DNA of 64,000 bases from Gottfriedia acidiceleris (GCF_002128425.1 NZ_NESS01000002.1:62001-126000); one strand, 5' to 3'; shown: positions 26,588-35,136, numbered from the stretch's first letter. The notes: a model not told the origin generated them from the letters alone. Translations and numbers: made by a program.

Positions 26588-27058
26588 GTGAAACAAACTA
26601 AATTCTCTTCTCACTTTACTTTTCTAAGTGTTTTATTTTATATGGCCGCAAGCTCTATATTCCTGGTTATTCTGTACAAGTTAATATCAGTGCTAGTAGG
26701 AAACGAAAATGATTTAAAGACTTATTTGCAAATCGCTGTAGTTGTAATTGTTTTAAGTATTACAGCTTTCCGCCTAATAAGAAGTGATATTGTATTAATT
26801 CAGGATGAAATTATTATTCATAAAGGCATTCTTACAGTTAAACTTAAGGTCAATGATATTACAGAAATAAAACAACTAGTCGAAGTTTATGGAAAAAATA
26901 AGGAAATAATAACGTTATTAATTCATATTAACGAGTCAGTCCAACCAATTATTCTAACCCTTGAAAATCCAAAAGCTTTTATAAGAGAACTTTTAAATTT
27001 GAATTCTGACATTATATTCGATGAAGAATTGATTATTTTAGTAAATAAAAATAACTAA
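26588..27058 (+). CDS. Two-helix membrane protein with a PH-like domain, unknown function
   Basis: The 156-residue protein has two hydrophobic segments (about residues 12-35 and 46-64) and then a beta-rich soluble part starting RSDIVLIQDEIIIHKGILTVKLKVNDITEIKQL, cut here for length only in description. The pattern 'two helices then a strand-rich bacterial PH-like module' is seen in many Bacillus membrane proteins of unknown role. The start is GTG, 9 bases after AGGAGG; an ATG two bases earlier is out of frame. It faces away from yneK. I do not recognise a named family. Confidence 0.7.
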   Translation: MKQTKFSSHFTFLSVLFYMAASSIFLVILYKLISVLVGNENDLKTYLQIAVVVIVLSITAFRLIRSDIVLIQDEIIIHKGILTVKLKVNDITEIKQLVEVYGKNKEIITLLIHINESVQPIILTLENPKAFIRELLNLNSDIIFDEELIILVNKNN

Positions 27059-27063
27059 TAAAT

Positions 27064-27100
27064 GAAAGCCAAGTTTATTTAAATGTAAACTTGGCTTTTC
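27064..27100 (+). terminator. Intrinsic terminator after the PH-like membrane protein gene
   Basis: AAAGCCAAGTTTA and TAAACTTGGCTTT form a 13-bp stem with an 8-base loop and terminal T run. Confidence 0.92.
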
Positions 27101-27246
27101 AAATTGTAAAAATGTTTCACTGTAAAGGAAGTTAAGTAAGTTTGCTTTTCTCTGTAGAATGCTCGCTTAGAATTGGGCGGAACCTGAGATTAATAATAAT
27201 TTTGTATCAAAAGGGTTATGGATAGTTAGGTTACTTTAGTTTATGT

Positions 27247-27273
27247 TACAATTATGTACAGTACATAATTGTA
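27247..27273. promoter_or_regulatory. 27-bp palindrome overlapping the bdbD leader
   Basis: Arms TACAATTATGTAC and GTACATAATTGTA are perfectly complementary around one central A. The dyad ends at the first G of the GGGGG ribosome binding site of bdbD. It contains two TACA-N4-TGTA half-dyads, the sort of spacing used by winged-helix repressors. It could be an operator or a hairpin that masks the ribosome binding site. Confidence 0.65.
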
Positions 27274-27290
27274 GGGGGAATAGAGCACTA

Positions 27291-27995
27291 ATGAGTAAAA
27301 AGAAAAAATCTAATAGTAATCAAACGTTTGCTATTTCTGTATTTGTTGGAATAGTTGTTTTAGTTGGAGCATTATTTTTAGTTTCTAAATTACAAGATAA
27401 AAAGAGTGAAGAAGTGTATCCAACAATTGCTGGGGTAAATGAAGTGAAAGTTGATGGGTTTGATACAAAGGATCAACCAACATTTAGTAATAAAGATGCA
27501 AAAGTTGAAGTAGTTGAGTTTGGTGATTATAAGTGTCCGATTTGTGCTCAATGGAATAAAGTAGTTTTTCCACAACTTAAAGCTGATTATATTGATAATG
27601 GTTTAATTAATTTTTCATTTATTAACTATCCATTTATTTCAAAGGATTCAAATTTAGCTGCACTTGCATCAGAAGTAGTTTATAAAACACATAAAGATTC
27701 ATTTTGGAAGTTTCAAGAGCAAATCTATTTAAAACAAGAAGATGAAACAACTACTTGGGCTACACCAGATAAACTAGCAAGCATTGCGAAATCTGTTATT
27801 CCGAATTTGGACGAAAAACAATTTAAAAAAGATTTATACAAAAAAGACGCAATGAAACAAGTTGCTAACGATGTTGCAATTGCTAACCATTATGGTGTGA
27901 ACGGAACTCCTACAATATTTGTAAATGGTAAAGCAGTGGACAATCCTAGCTTAGAATCAATTAAAGCAGCTATTGATGCTGAAATAAATAAATAA
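27291..27995 (+). CDS. bdbD: DsbA-family thiol-disulfide oxidoreductase (BdbD-like)
   Basis: The 234-residue protein has a membrane anchor (residues 13-33) and an extracytoplasmic thioredoxin-like DsbA domain with the active site CPIC (Cys82, Cys85) in FGDYKCPICAQWN and a cis-proline loop NGTPTIFVNGK. BdbD introduces disulfide bonds in secreted and surface proteins with the membrane partner BdbC, which is not encoded beside it. I use ATG 27291, 12 bases after GGGGG; the spacing is long, but the earlier ATG would place unlike sequence (a Cys-rich leader) in front. It is an insertion relative to the B. subtilis order. Confidence 0.88.
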   Translation: MSKKKKSNSNQTFAISVFVGIVVLVGALFLVSKLQDKKSEEVYPTIAGVNEVKVDGFDTKDQPTFSNKDAKVEVVEFGDYKCPICAQWNKVVFPQLKADYIDNGLINFSFINYPFISKDSNLAALASEVVYKTHKDSFWKFQEQIYLKQEDETTTWATPDKLASIAKSVIPNLDEKQFKKDLYKKDAMKQVANDVAIANHYGVNGTPTIFVNGKAVDNPSLESIKAAIDAEINK

Positions 27996-28000
27996 TTAAG

Positions 28001-28036
28001 AAAAGGTATGCGAAAAAAATCGCATACCTTTTTTAT
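28001..28036. terminator. Bidirectional terminator between bdbD and the YfhD-like gene
   Basis: AAAAGGTATGCGA and TCGCATACCTTTT form a 13-bp stem closing on a short A loop, with a T run on the + strand. Confidence 0.92.
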
Positions 28037-28042
28037 ATCGTA

Positions 28043-28198
28043 TTACATTTTTTTCTTTACTCGAGCATCTGCTTGAGCTGAACGTTCTTGTGCTTCCATA
28101 TCATTTTGATCTGCTAATTCCGCTGAATACTCGACATCAAGTCCATCAGGCTTTACATTCTTATTATTATTAATATTGAAAGTACTTTTCTTCTTCAA
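28043..28198 (-). CDS. Small acidic/basic YfhD-like protein
   Basis: On the minus strand ATGGAGGG acts as ribosome binding site seven bases before a TTG that opens 51 codons. The peptide contains DGLDVEYSAELADQNDMEA and then QERSAQADARVKKKM, which resembles the YfhD family of short Bacillus proteins. An ATG inside the ribosome binding site is in frame and would add five residues. It lies 37 bases from sspP on the same strand and may be co-transcribed in the forespore. The function is unknown. Confidence 0.7.
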   Translation of the reverse strand: MKKKSTFNINNNKNVKPDGLDVEYSAELADQNDMEAQERSAQADARVKKKM

Positions 28199-28235
28199 CT
28201 TAAAACCCTCCATTATAAATGCTAACTAATTTAAA

Positions 28236-28370
28236 TTACATATCGTGGCTACTATGCTTTTTCTGTCTTGTATGATTTTGGTTCTTTACTTTATGAGACC
28301 CGCTTAATGGTTTTGGTTGACCACTTTCATGATCAATTGGGCTATTTCTCTTTGACGATTTGTTTGTCAT
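28236..28370 (-). CDS. sspP: Acid-soluble spore protein P (SspP)
   Basis: The 44-residue basic peptide begins [13 protein letters not shown], contains [20 protein letters not shown] and ends HSSHDM. This matches SspP, a minor acid-soluble protein made in the forespore. AAGGAAGGTG precedes the ATG. Order sspP-sspO next to acnA is conserved. It was too short for a normal ORF cutoff. Confidence 0.92.
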   Translation of the reverse strand: MTNKSSKRNSPIDHESGQPKPLSGSHKVKNQNHTRQKKHSSHDM

Positions 28371-28392
28371 TCTTGTCACCTTCCTTTATGAA

Positions 28393-28422
28393 TAGCATTA
28401 GTTGTAACCGAAAAAATATGCC
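28393..28422 (-). promoter_or_regulatory. Probable sigma-G promoter of sspP
   Basis: Reading the minus strand, GGCATAT (28422-28416) as -35 and AATGCTA (28399-28393) as -10 are 16 bases apart, close to the sigma-G pattern (GHATR ... CATnCTA). It lies 23 bases upstream of the sspP start. The rest of the stretch to 28744 holds only a strong ribosome binding site (28523-28528) followed by ATG-ATC-TAA and no real gene. Confidence 0.5.
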
Positions 28423-28744
28423 ATAATGAAAAATTTACTAATTTAAAAATGTAAGCGTTTTAATCATTTTTTCTAATAATTTTCGATAACCATTTTCCAT
28501 ATATATAAATAAATTAATGAAAGGGAGGTATTTCTTATGATCTAATTCATCTAAATTAATTGCAAAAATTAAATGTTGAGAAAATTATTTTTCATAATAA
28601 AAAACGACAAACAACAATTAAATCTAAGAAATTAATAGAGTAAAAGTTAATTTTTTTAGTTTGTCTGACTCTTTTGATGTATGAAACAAGTAATTTGACC
28701 AATACTAGTAATAGTCAAAATGAAAGAGGAGACTGATACTGATT

Positions 28745-28981
28745 ATGCAAGTACTAACAGTTTGTCTTATATATTCGGGTGTGATCATACTCTATCTCTT
28801 GTTTAAGAAAGTTCAATATAATAAGAGACAAAAAAATGTGATTAATTTTTTCCTATACTATAATCGAAGAAAAAGTAATGTTAATAGAGATACGAAAAGA
28901 ACTGGAGATATTATTTATTTAATGCCACAATCGACGTTAAACAAAGGTATTTTAAGAAAACGAAAAGATGATTTTGAGTAA
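28745..28981 (+). CDS. Small single-pass membrane protein, unknown
   Basis: The 78-residue ORF has one N-terminal hydrophobic helix (residues 3-20) followed by a very basic tail rich in Lys, Arg and Asn (KKVQYNKRQKN, NRRKSNVNRDTKR). The GAGGAG site is 13 bases from the ATG, which is long. It lies between sspP and sspO, on the opposite strand, where B. subtilis has nothing equivalent that I know. I do not recognise a family; coding status is probable but not certain. Confidence 0.5.
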   Translation: MQVLTVCLIYSGVIILYLLFKKVQYNKRQKNVINFFLYYNRRKSNVNRDTKRTGDIIYLMPQSTLNKGILRKRKDDFE

Positions 28982-28999
28982 TGATCAAAAAAAATTTAA

Positions 29000-29040
29000 A
29001 AATAGCAAGCAATTCTCACAAATTGCTTGCTATTTTTTTA
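29000..29040. terminator. Bidirectional terminator between the small ORF and sspO
   Basis: AAATAGCAAGCAATT and AATTGCTTGCTATTT form a 15-bp stem with a 6-base loop and T runs on both strands. Confidence 0.93.
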
Positions 29041-29184
29041 TTGTCTTTTTTTCGTCTTTTTATTGTTTAACTTATAATCAGCTGAAAGTGGCTCTTGTGC
29101 AGTTTCTTCATTAAAACCAGCAGCTTTTCCTTGCTCTTTTGAAGCTGATATTCCGCTACCAGAAATATTTTTACGTCTAGACAT
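29038..29184 (-). CDS. sspO: Acid-soluble spore protein O (SspO)
   Basis: The 48-residue peptide MSRRKNISGSGISASKEQGK followed by AAGFNEETAQEPLSADYKLN and NKKTKKRQ matches SspO, another minor forespore-specific small acid-soluble protein (also called CotK). AAAGGAGG precedes the ATG. Its terminator overlaps the stop. It is in the conserved place between sspP and acnA. Confidence 0.92.
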   Translation of the reverse strand: MSRRKNISGSGISASKEQGKAAGFNEETAQEPLSADYKLNNKKTKKRQ

Positions 29185-29341
29185 GATTATTCCTCCTTTA
29201 ATAAGGCCATTTTCGTAAACATTTTTATTGAATAAGTTTGAAAACTGCCTTTTATAATCATATTCTTTCCTTTATCTTTTTAAGTAATCTAAAAATTTAA
29301 ATGGTAATTAATGTGAGATGTAAAAATTTGTTCAATGTCAG

Positions 29342-29364
29342 CACCTAATAATAGGTGTTTTTTT
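29342..29364 (+). terminator. Short terminator-like hairpin in the sspO-endolysin gap
   Basis: CACCTA and TAGGTG around a 4-base loop are followed by seven T. No gene lies directly upstream on this strand, so it may end an unknown short RNA from the region 29185-29341 or be chance. The rest of the 400-base gap (29185-29585) shows no gene. Confidence 0.5.
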
Positions 29365-29585
29365 ATATAAAATGTTGTTCAGGATTAAAGGCTTGTGAAA
29401 AAACGATATCTTTTGGACTATTTATTCAAACCGAATTTTAATTTTATGAATATATTGGCTTATGTGTACAATTTGATTGTTTATTAAGAAGTGATCAAAG
29501 TATGAAAGCAAGCGAAGTATTTACTAAGGATAAGTCTTCCTAAGTAGGTTGGCTTTTTAAATTTATTTAAAAGGAGAAATCAGAA

Positions 29586-30194
29586 ATGACAAATCCAACT
29601 TATCACGAAAGAAATTTATCAAATATAAATAAGCTAGCTCCAAACACAAAGCAAGCAGCTTTAAAGTGGTACAATTACTGTATAAAAAACAATATCAATG
29701 TTTTAATTTACGAAACGACTCGAACAAAAGAACGTCAAGAAGAACTAGTTGATAATGGTAAATCCCAAACTAGAAAGTCATATCATATTGTAGGTCAAGC
29801 ATTAGATTTTGTTCCAATTGTAAATGGTAAAGAAGGATGGAACTCATACGATTCTGAACCATTTAAATCAGCTATTAAATATGCTAAATCGATTGGCTTT
29901 ACATGGGGAGGAGACTGGAAAGGATTTGTAGATGAGCCACATTTACAATTTGAACACAAAGGATATGGTACTGATAAAGTATTAGAAGCTAAACCTCCTG
30001 CATATCCAGGAACGATTTTGAAATCAGGTTCAAAAGGAAATAATGTTAAATTAGTTCAAAAAGAATTAGGAATTACTGCAGACGGTATTTTTGGTCCAAT
30101 TACGGATCGAGCAGTACGAAACTTTCAAAAGAAAAATGGGCTGACTGTAGATGGAAAAGTAGGCCCGAAAACTTGGGCAAAATTATTTGACTAA
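29586..30194 (+). CDS. Endolysin-like M15 peptidase with C-terminal peptidoglycan-binding domain
   Basis: The 202-residue protein has an M15C (L-alanyl-D-glutamate/VanY-type) domain with the zinc site pieces SYHIVGQALDFVP and EPHLQFE, and GFTWGGDW between them. Residues about 140-200 form a PG_binding_1 repeat (GSKGNNVKLVQKELGI, TDRAVRNFQKKNGLTVDG). It lacks a signal peptide, like CwlK-related phage endolysins. The likely role is cleavage of peptidoglycan peptide stems. It is an insertion between sspO and acnA and may derive from a phage. GAGG-type site AAAAGGAG precedes the ATG. Confidence 0.85.
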   Translation: MTNPTYHERNLSNINKLAPNTKQAALKWYNYCIKNNINVLIYETTRTKERQEELVDNGKSQTRKSYHIVGQALDFVPIVNGKEGWNSYDSEPFKSAIKYAKSIGFTWGGDWKGFVDEPHLQFEHKGYGTDKVLEAKPPAYPGTILKSGSKGNNVKLVQKELGITADGIFGPITDRAVRNFQKKNGLTVDGKVGPKTWAKLFD

Positions 30195-30270
30195 GAAAAG
30201 GATCATATTTTCATTTCATTAGCATTAAATACTAAATTTAGTTTCCAAAGTGTAAAAATAAAACTTAGTT

Positions 30271-30310
30271 CAAACCCTTTATCAGTTTTGATACAGGGTT
30301 TGTTTTACTT
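30271..30310 (+). terminator. Terminator after the endolysin-like gene
   Basis: CAAACCC pairs with GGGTTTG (30296-30302) with inner TATCA/TGATA, then a TT-rich tail. The remaining gap to acnA (30311-30611) holds a 14-bp palindrome AATAATATATTATT at 30530-30543, perhaps part of the acnA control region, and no gene. Confidence 0.7.
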
Positions 30311-30611
30311 CCTAGTGTTTTTAACTTTATAAAATTTGATGTTTTACAGTTTCACACGTTCAAGAATCACATTTGTTCACAATTTTTTTAAAACTTAAAT
30401 TAATTATATTGATATAAACTTTGATATAATTGGGTAAAAGATTATTAAAGTAACTTAGATTTTAAAGGTCATAAGGAATTCTTATTGCAAATGATAAGTT
30501 ACTTGTTATTTACTTATGATACACATTGTAATAATATATTATTGTAAGGTATTGAAAAGTTTGGATAGTAAATATATTCAGACATTTTTTGCTTAATAGG
30601 GGGAAGAAAAC

Positions 30612-33338
30612 ATGGGGAAAAATGACGTTTTCAAATCTCGTTCGACATTTACTGCGAACGATAAAACTTATCATTATTATCGCTTAAAAGCAATTGAGGA
30701 AGCTGGAGTAGCTAAAATCGGTAAATTACCTTATTCGATTAAAGTGTTACTAGAATCAGTTCTTCGTCAAGTAGATGGAAGAGTAATTACAAAAGATCAT
30801 GTTGAAAATTTAGCAAAATGGGGAACAAGCGAGCTACAAGATGTAGATGTTCCGTTTAAACCTTCTCGTGTTATTTTACAAGACTTTACAGGTGTACCAG
30901 CAGTAGTTGACTTAGCTTCATTACGTAAGGCAATGGCTGATATGGGTGGAGACCCAGAAGTAATTAATCCAGAAATTCCAGTAGATCTAGTAATTGACCA
31001 CTCTGTAATGGTTGATAAAGCTGGTTCAGCTGACGCATTAGATTTTAATATGGATTTAGAATTTTCTCGTAACGAAGAGCGTTACCAATTCTTAAGCTGG
31101 GCTCAAAAAGCATTTAATAACTATCGTGCAGTTCCACCAGCAACTGGTATTGTACACCAAGTTAACTTAGAATACTTAGCAAATGTAGTACATGCAATTG
31201 CAAATGAAGAAGGTGAAGTTGTTGCATTCCCTGATACATTAGTAGGTACTGACTCTCATACTACAATGATCAATGGTATTGGTGTATTAGGTTGGGGTGT
31301 AGGTGGTATTGAAGCTGAAGCAGGTATGCTAGGCCAACCTTCATATTTCCCAGTTCCAGAAGTTATCGGTGTTAAATTAACTGGTGCTTTACCAAGTGGA
31401 ACAACTGCAACTGATGTTGCGTTAAAAGTTACTGAAGTTTTACGTAAAAAAGGTGTAGTAAATAAATTTGTTGAGTTCTTCGGACCAGGTTTACAAAGCA
31501 TGCCTTTAGCAGACCGTGCTACAATTGCAAACATGGCTCCTGAATACGGTGCAACATGTGGATTCTTCCCAGTTGATGCTGAGGCACTTAACTACTTACG
31601 TTTAACAGGTCGATCTGAAGAGCAAATTCAATTAGTAGAAGCATACTGCAAAGCTAACGATTTATTCTATACAGCTGACCTAGAAGATCCTACTTTTACT
31701 GATTTAGTAGAAATCAATCTTTCAGAAATCGAATCTAATCTTTCAGGACCAAAACGTCCACAAGACTTAATTCCATTATCTGAAATGAAAAAATCATTCC
31801 AAAAAGCAGTTTCTGCTCCAATGGGTAATGCAGGTTTCGGTTTAACTGAAGAAGCATTAGATAAAGAGGTAAATGTTAAATTTGAAAACGGTACTGAAAC
31901 AACTTTTAAAACTGGTGCAGTAGCAATTGCTGCAATCACAAGTTGTACAAATACTTCAAACCCATATGTTATGTTAGGTGCTGGTTTAGTAGCTAAAAAA
32001 GCTGTTGAAAAAGGTTTAACAGTACCTGCTTATGTAAAAACTTCATTAGCTCCTGGATCTAAAGTTGTTAGTGGATATTTACAAGAAGCTGGCTTAATTC
32101 CTTTCTTAAACCAATTAGGATTTAATATCGTTGGTTATGGTTGTACTACATGTATCGGTAACTCAGGTCCATTAGCTCCTGAAATGGAAGAAGCTATTGC
32201 TGAAAATGATATGTTAGTAACTTCTGTACTTTCTGGTAACCGTAACTTTGAAGGACGTATTCACCCTCAAGTTAAAGGTAACTACTTAGCATCACCACCA
32301 TTAGTAGTTGCTTACGCGTTAGCAGGTAATGTAAATATCGACTTCTCTGTTGAGCCAATTGGTCAAGATAAAGATGGTAACGACGTATTCTTAAAAGATA
32401 TTTGGCCAACATCTGCTGAAGTTCAAGAAGTAGTTGCATCTACAGTTACTCCAGAATTATTCAAAAAAGAATATGAAAGAGTATTTGAAGATAACAAACG
32501 TTGGAACGAAATTCAAACTACAGATGATTCATTATACAAATGGGATAGCGAATCAACTTATATTGCAAATCCTCCTTTCTTTGAAGGATTATCAAAAGAG
32601 CCAGGCGTAGTTAAACCATTAGCTGGTTTAAAAATCGTTGGTAAATTCGGTGATTCAGTAACAACTGACCACATTTCACCAGCTGGTTCAATCGGTAAAA
32701 CAACTCCTGCAGGACTTTACTTACAAAATAAAGGTGTTAAACCTGTAGACTTTAACTCATATGGTTCTCGTCGTGGTAACCACGATGTAATGATGCGTGG
32801 TACATTTGCTAATATCCGTATCCGTAACCAAATTGCACCGGGTACTGAAGGTGGATACACTACTTACTGGCCAACAGGCGAAGTAATGTCAATTTATGAT
32901 GCAGCAATGCGTTATAAAGAAGATGGTACTGGATTAATGATCTTAGCTGGAAATGACTACGGTATGGGAAGTTCTCGTGACTGGGCTGCTAAAGGAACTA
33001 ATCTTTTAGGTATCAAAACAGTTCTTGCTGAAAGCTTTGAGCGTATTCACAGAAGTAACTTAGTATTAATGGGTGTTTTACCACTTCAATTTAAAAATGG
33101 TGAAAATGCTGAAACATTTGGATTAACAGGAAAAGAAGTATTTGCTGTTAATGTAGATGAAAATGTTAAACCACGTGATCTTGTAAAAGTAACTGCAACA
33201 AAAGAAGACGGTACAACTGTTGAATTTGATGTAGTTGCTCGTTTCGACAGCGAAGTTGAAATTGACTACTACCGTCATGGTGGTATCTTACAAATGGTGT
33301 TACGTGATAAATTAAATAATTCTAAAGTAACTCATTAA
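30612..33338 (+). CDS. acnA: Aconitate hydratase
   Basis: The 908-residue iron-sulfur enzyme interconverts citrate and isocitrate in the TCA cycle and, in Bacillus, also binds iron-responsive RNA. Cluster ligands are in SCTNTSNP (middle) and [12 protein letters not shown]. The swivel domain near the C-terminus has [16 protein letters not shown] and [13 protein letters not shown]. It corresponds to citB/acnA at the conserved place between sspO and yneN. GGGGGAAG precedes the ATG. Dyad sequences upstream may serve CcpC- or CodY-type control, but no site matches cleanly. Confidence 0.97.
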   Translation: MGKNDVFKSRSTFTANDKTYHYYRLKAIEEAGVAKIGKLPYSIKVLLESVLRQVDGRVITKDHVENLAKWGTSELQDVDVPFKPSRVILQDFTGVPAVVDLASLRKAMADMGGDPEVINPEIPVDLVIDHSVMVDKAGSADALDFNMDLEFSRNEERYQFLSWAQKAFNNYRAVPPATGIVHQVNLEYLANVVHAIANEEGEVVAFPDTLVGTDSHTTMINGIGVLGWGVGGIEAEAGMLGQPSYFPVPEVIGVKLTGALPSGTTATDVALKVTEVLRKKGVVNKFVEFFGPGLQSMPLADRATIANMAPEYGATCGFFPVDAEALNYLRLTGRSEEQIQLVEAYCKANDLFYTADLEDPTFTDLVEINLSEIESNLSGPKRPQDLIPLSEMKKSFQKAVSAPMGNAGFGLTEEALDKEVNVKFENGTETTFKTGAVAIAAITSCTNTSNPYVMLGAGLVAKKAVEKGLTVPAYVKTSLAPGSKVVSGYLQEAGLIPFLNQLGFNIVGYGCTTCIGNSGPLAPEMEEAIAENDMLVTSVLSGNRNFEGRIHPQVKGNYLASPPLVVAYALAGNVNIDFSVEPIGQDKDGNDVFLKDIWPTSAEVQEVVASTVTPELFKKEYERVFEDNKRWNEIQTTDDSLYKWDSESTYIANPPFFEGLSKEPGVVKPLAGLKIVGKFGDSVTTDHISPAGSIGKTTPAGLYLQNKGVKPVDFNSYGSRRGNHDVMMRGTFANIRIRNQIAPGTEGGYTTYWPTGEVMSIYDAAMRYKEDGTGLMILAGNDYGMGSSRDWAAKGTNLLGIKTVLAESFERIHRSNLVLMGVLPLQFKNGENAETFGLTGKEVFAVNVDENVKPRDLVKVTATKEDGTTVEFDVVARFDSEVEIDYYRHGGILQMVLRDKLNNSKVTH

Positions 33339-33347
33339 TTTGTACAG

Positions 33348-33378
33348 AAACACGGTCTTTATTGGACCGTGTTTTTTT
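33348..33378 (+). terminator. Intrinsic terminator after acnA
   Basis: AAACACGGTC and GACCGTGTTT make a 10-bp stem followed by a long T run. Confidence 0.93.
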
Positions 33379-33400
33379 GTTTTTTTAAAGAAATCATTAT

Positions 33401-33530
33401 TAAATCTGTGGGCATCGCAAATAAAAACTGGATATCACAATTAAAACGTTGGAATCGCAATTAAATCTGAGGAATCGCAATCAAATTCTGGAAATCGCAA
33501 TCAAATTCCGGTTATCGCAATTAAACAGAC
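33401..33530. repeat. Degenerate tandem repeat, 20-bp unit, six and a half copies
   Basis: Six consecutive blocks of exactly 20 bases end in ATCGCAA or a near variant: for example TTAAATCTGAGGAATCGCAA, TCAAATTCTGGAAATCGCAA and TCAAATTCCGGTTATCGCAA, followed by a half unit. The consensus is about TTAAATTCTGGAAATCGCAA. The array sits between the acnA terminator and yneN, with no ORF through it. The stretch from 33531 to 33762 shows nothing besides AT-rich sequence and the yneN ribosome binding site. Confidence 0.92.
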
Positions 33531-33762
33531 AAAAATAATCAAATTTTTATCAAAATGTTTAAAGAAGATTAAAAAAATCACGAATTAATAGGGCGTTGAT
33601 GTAAAAAATATAAAAAAGTGGATCTATATAAAGATAATTTGAATGGAAATTAGTGTATAAGAGGTAATCTCTAGTAATATAGACTAAGAACCTATCCAAG
33701 CTTGTTCCACTTTTGTATTTATTATGGTTAAATAGAGTTAGTTCATTAAAAGGGTGATTTGT

Positions 33763-34311
33763 ATGAAAAAAGTGATTCCTTTGCTGATACTTTTAGTTGC
33801 GTTAGGATATTCAACTTTTCAATTATTTGAGAAAAAAGAAGAGAAAAAAGTCAGTAATAATAATGATGCTTATATTGCTTCAATTCAAAAATTAGGTGTT
33901 CAAGTTGGACAGCAAGCACCTGACATACAATTGATGACATTAGACGAAAAGAAGGTTAATTTATCTTCGTTCAAGGGCAAGAAAGTAATATTAAATTTCT
34001 GGGCTACTTGGTGTCCTCCATGCCAAGACGAGATACCTGCATTAGAGAAATTCCATCAACAGCATAAGGATATTGAAATGATTGGTGTAGCGGATTATAT
34101 TGGCGAGAAAAAGGATTTAAATTTTATTAAGAACTTTGTTAATAAAAACAGTATGAATTATCGAATTTTAATTGATGAAAATGGTGATAATTTTCGTAAA
34201 TATGGTGTAATTTCAATACCAACTACATACTTTATTAACCCCAATGGAGAGGTAGTTTTTAAGCAAATTGGACCATTAAATGAAAAACAATTAAATGCAT
34301 TTTTAAAATAA
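33763..34311 (+). CDS. yneN: Membrane-anchored thioredoxin-like protein YneN (ResA/TlpA type)
   Basis: The 182-residue protein has an N-terminal anchor (residues 4-22) and a TlpA-like thioredoxin domain with active site WCPPC (Cys84, Cys87) in NFWATWCPPCQDE and a cis-proline SIPTTYFINPNG. It reduces or exchanges disulfides outside the membrane, presumably fed by CcdA. Position after acnA is the conserved yneN locus. The start is ATG 33763 after AAAGGGTGA; a TTG nine bases earlier is in frame but less well placed. Confidence 0.9.
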   Translation: MKKVIPLLILLVALGYSTFQLFEKKEEKKVSNNNDAYIASIQKLGVQVGQQAPDIQLMTLDEKKVNLSSFKGKKVILNFWATWCPPCQDEIPALEKFHQQHKDIEMIGVADYIGEKKDLNFIKNFVNKNSMNYRILIDENGDNFRKYGVISIPTTYFINPNGEVVFKQIGPLNEKQLNAFLK

Positions 34312-34383
34312 GAAAAAATTTACTAAAATGTAAGAAAACTCTTTTTTTTGGCAATACTAACATAAAAAGAAGAGGTGATTGTT

Positions 34384-34521
34384 TTGAGAAAGAAAAGACA
34401 TAAATCGTTTCAAGAATTAATTCTTGAAAATAAAAATTCTCTATTAAATGATGAAGAAGCATTGAATAAAATATATGATCGACTAGAAGAACGTTTAGAA
34501 AGAAAAGCTAAAGCGGAGTAA
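34384..34521 (+). CDS. FbpB-family small basic protein
   Basis: AGAGGTGATT is followed by a TTG start and 45 codons: LRKKRHKSFQELILENKNSL, then LNDEEALNKIYDRLEERLER. The basic start, FQELI-ENK and IYDRLEER pattern resembles FbpB, a Fur-regulated small protein thought to act as an RNA chaperone-like partner of the FsrA sRNA. No convincing Fur box is seen upstream. It lies between yneN and sspN. Too short for the usual ORF cutoff; coding support comes from the family pattern and ribosome binding site. Confidence 0.72.
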   Translation: MRKKRHKSFQELILENKNSLLNDEEALNKIYDRLEERLERKAKAE

Positions 34522-34561
34522 ATTGTTTCGAAAATCGAATTTTTGGGACTTTGTCTACACA

Positions 34562-34592
34562 AAAAAGAGAAGGGAATATTTCCTTCTTTTTT
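34562..34592 (+). terminator. Terminator after the fbpB-like gene
   Basis: AGAAGG and CCTTCT around a GAATATTT loop, extended by A and T runs, form a typical intrinsic terminator. Confidence 0.75.
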
Positions 34593-34627
34593 TGTTGTCA
34601 AAATCGGACATTTTTTTATTTCCTTTT

Positions 34628-34656
34628 ACATATTTAAAGCAACAAAACTCATACTA
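34628..34656 (+). promoter_or_regulatory. Probable sigma-G promoter of sspN-tlp
   Basis: CATACTA at 34650-34656 is an ideal sigma-G -10 element; ACATA at 34628-34632 fits the -35 at 17 bases. sspN and tlp are forespore genes under sigma-G in B. subtilis. Confidence 0.6.
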
Positions 34657-34676
34657 TCGCTAGGGGGGCGAAAAAT

Positions 34677-34817
34677 ATGGGTAATCCAAAAAAACATCCT
34701 AAAGATTTTGTACCAAATCATATTGGTACTCAAAACAAAGCAGCTGGTGGGAATAAAGGTAAACAAATGCAATATAAAGACCCTACTGGCAAACAGCCAA
34801 TCGTAGATAACGGGTAA
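34677..34817 (+). CDS. sspN: Acid-soluble spore protein N (SspN)
   Basis: The 46-residue peptide has [20 protein letters not shown], then [12 protein letters not shown] and the closing GKQPIVDNG, which is the SspN pattern of Bacillus. GGGGGG precedes the ATG. It is followed after 33 bases by tlp, as in B. subtilis, and is a minor DNA-unrelated spore core protein. A longer frame covering this stretch is a shadow in another phase. Confidence 0.94.
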   Translation: MGNPKKHPKDFVPNHIGTQNKAAGGNKGKQMQYKDPTGKQPIVDNG

Positions 34818-34850
34818 TATCCAAAACACATTTTAAAATTGGAGTGATTT

Positions 34851-35081
34851 ATGATGGAATGGAAACCAAATCCAGATGATCGTAGTGATAATGCAAATAA
34901 AATCCAAAATATGATTAATCATACGAAGGAAAATATTAAAGAAGCAGAGGCTTCAATGAAATTTGGAAATGAACAAGATCGTCAAAATGTATTGGCGAAA
35001 AATCAACGTCGCGAAGAAGCATTATCCGCATTAGAGAGCGAGCTAAAAGACGAGCAAGCATTTAATGATGCAAATGATTGA
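34851..35081 (+). CDS. tlp: Thioredoxin-like spore protein Tlp
   Basis: The 76-residue highly charged helical protein contains KPNPDDRSDNANKIQNMI, NTKENIKEAEASM-like (here HTKENIKEAEASMKF) and RREEALSALESELKDE, matching the small acid-soluble spore protein Tlp. Despite its name it lacks a CXXC motif. It is paired with sspN under a forespore promoter. Two adjacent ATG codons follow GGAGTGATTT; the first is used here. Confidence 0.93.
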   Translation: MMEWKPNPDDRSDNANKIQNMINHTKENIKEAEASMKFGNEQDRQNVLAKNQRREEALSALESELKDEQAFNDAND

Positions 35082-35091
35082 TTAAAAAAAG

Positions 35092-35136
35092 AAGCTAGGT
35101 ATTTAGAGTAAACCTCATAAATACCTAGCTTTTCTT
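35092..35136. terminator. Bidirectional terminator between tlp and the GH18 gene
   Basis: AAGCTAGGTATTTA and TAAATACCTAGCTT form a 14-bp stem with T runs on both strands for the converging genes. Confidence 0.92.

Noticed and set aside
30481-30543. CcpC operator (ATAA-N7-TTAT) before acnA
   Set aside because: The only good candidate, ATAAGTTACTTGTTAT, has an 8-base spacer; not a clean match, so not listed as a feature.
33401-33530. Tandem repeats considered as a CRISPR array
   Set aside because: Units are contiguous 20-mers without unique spacers of regular length, and no cas gene is present.
34543-34806. 87-residue ORF overlapping sspN
   Set aside because: It lies in another phase over sspN and its terminator region; sspN is clearly the real gene.
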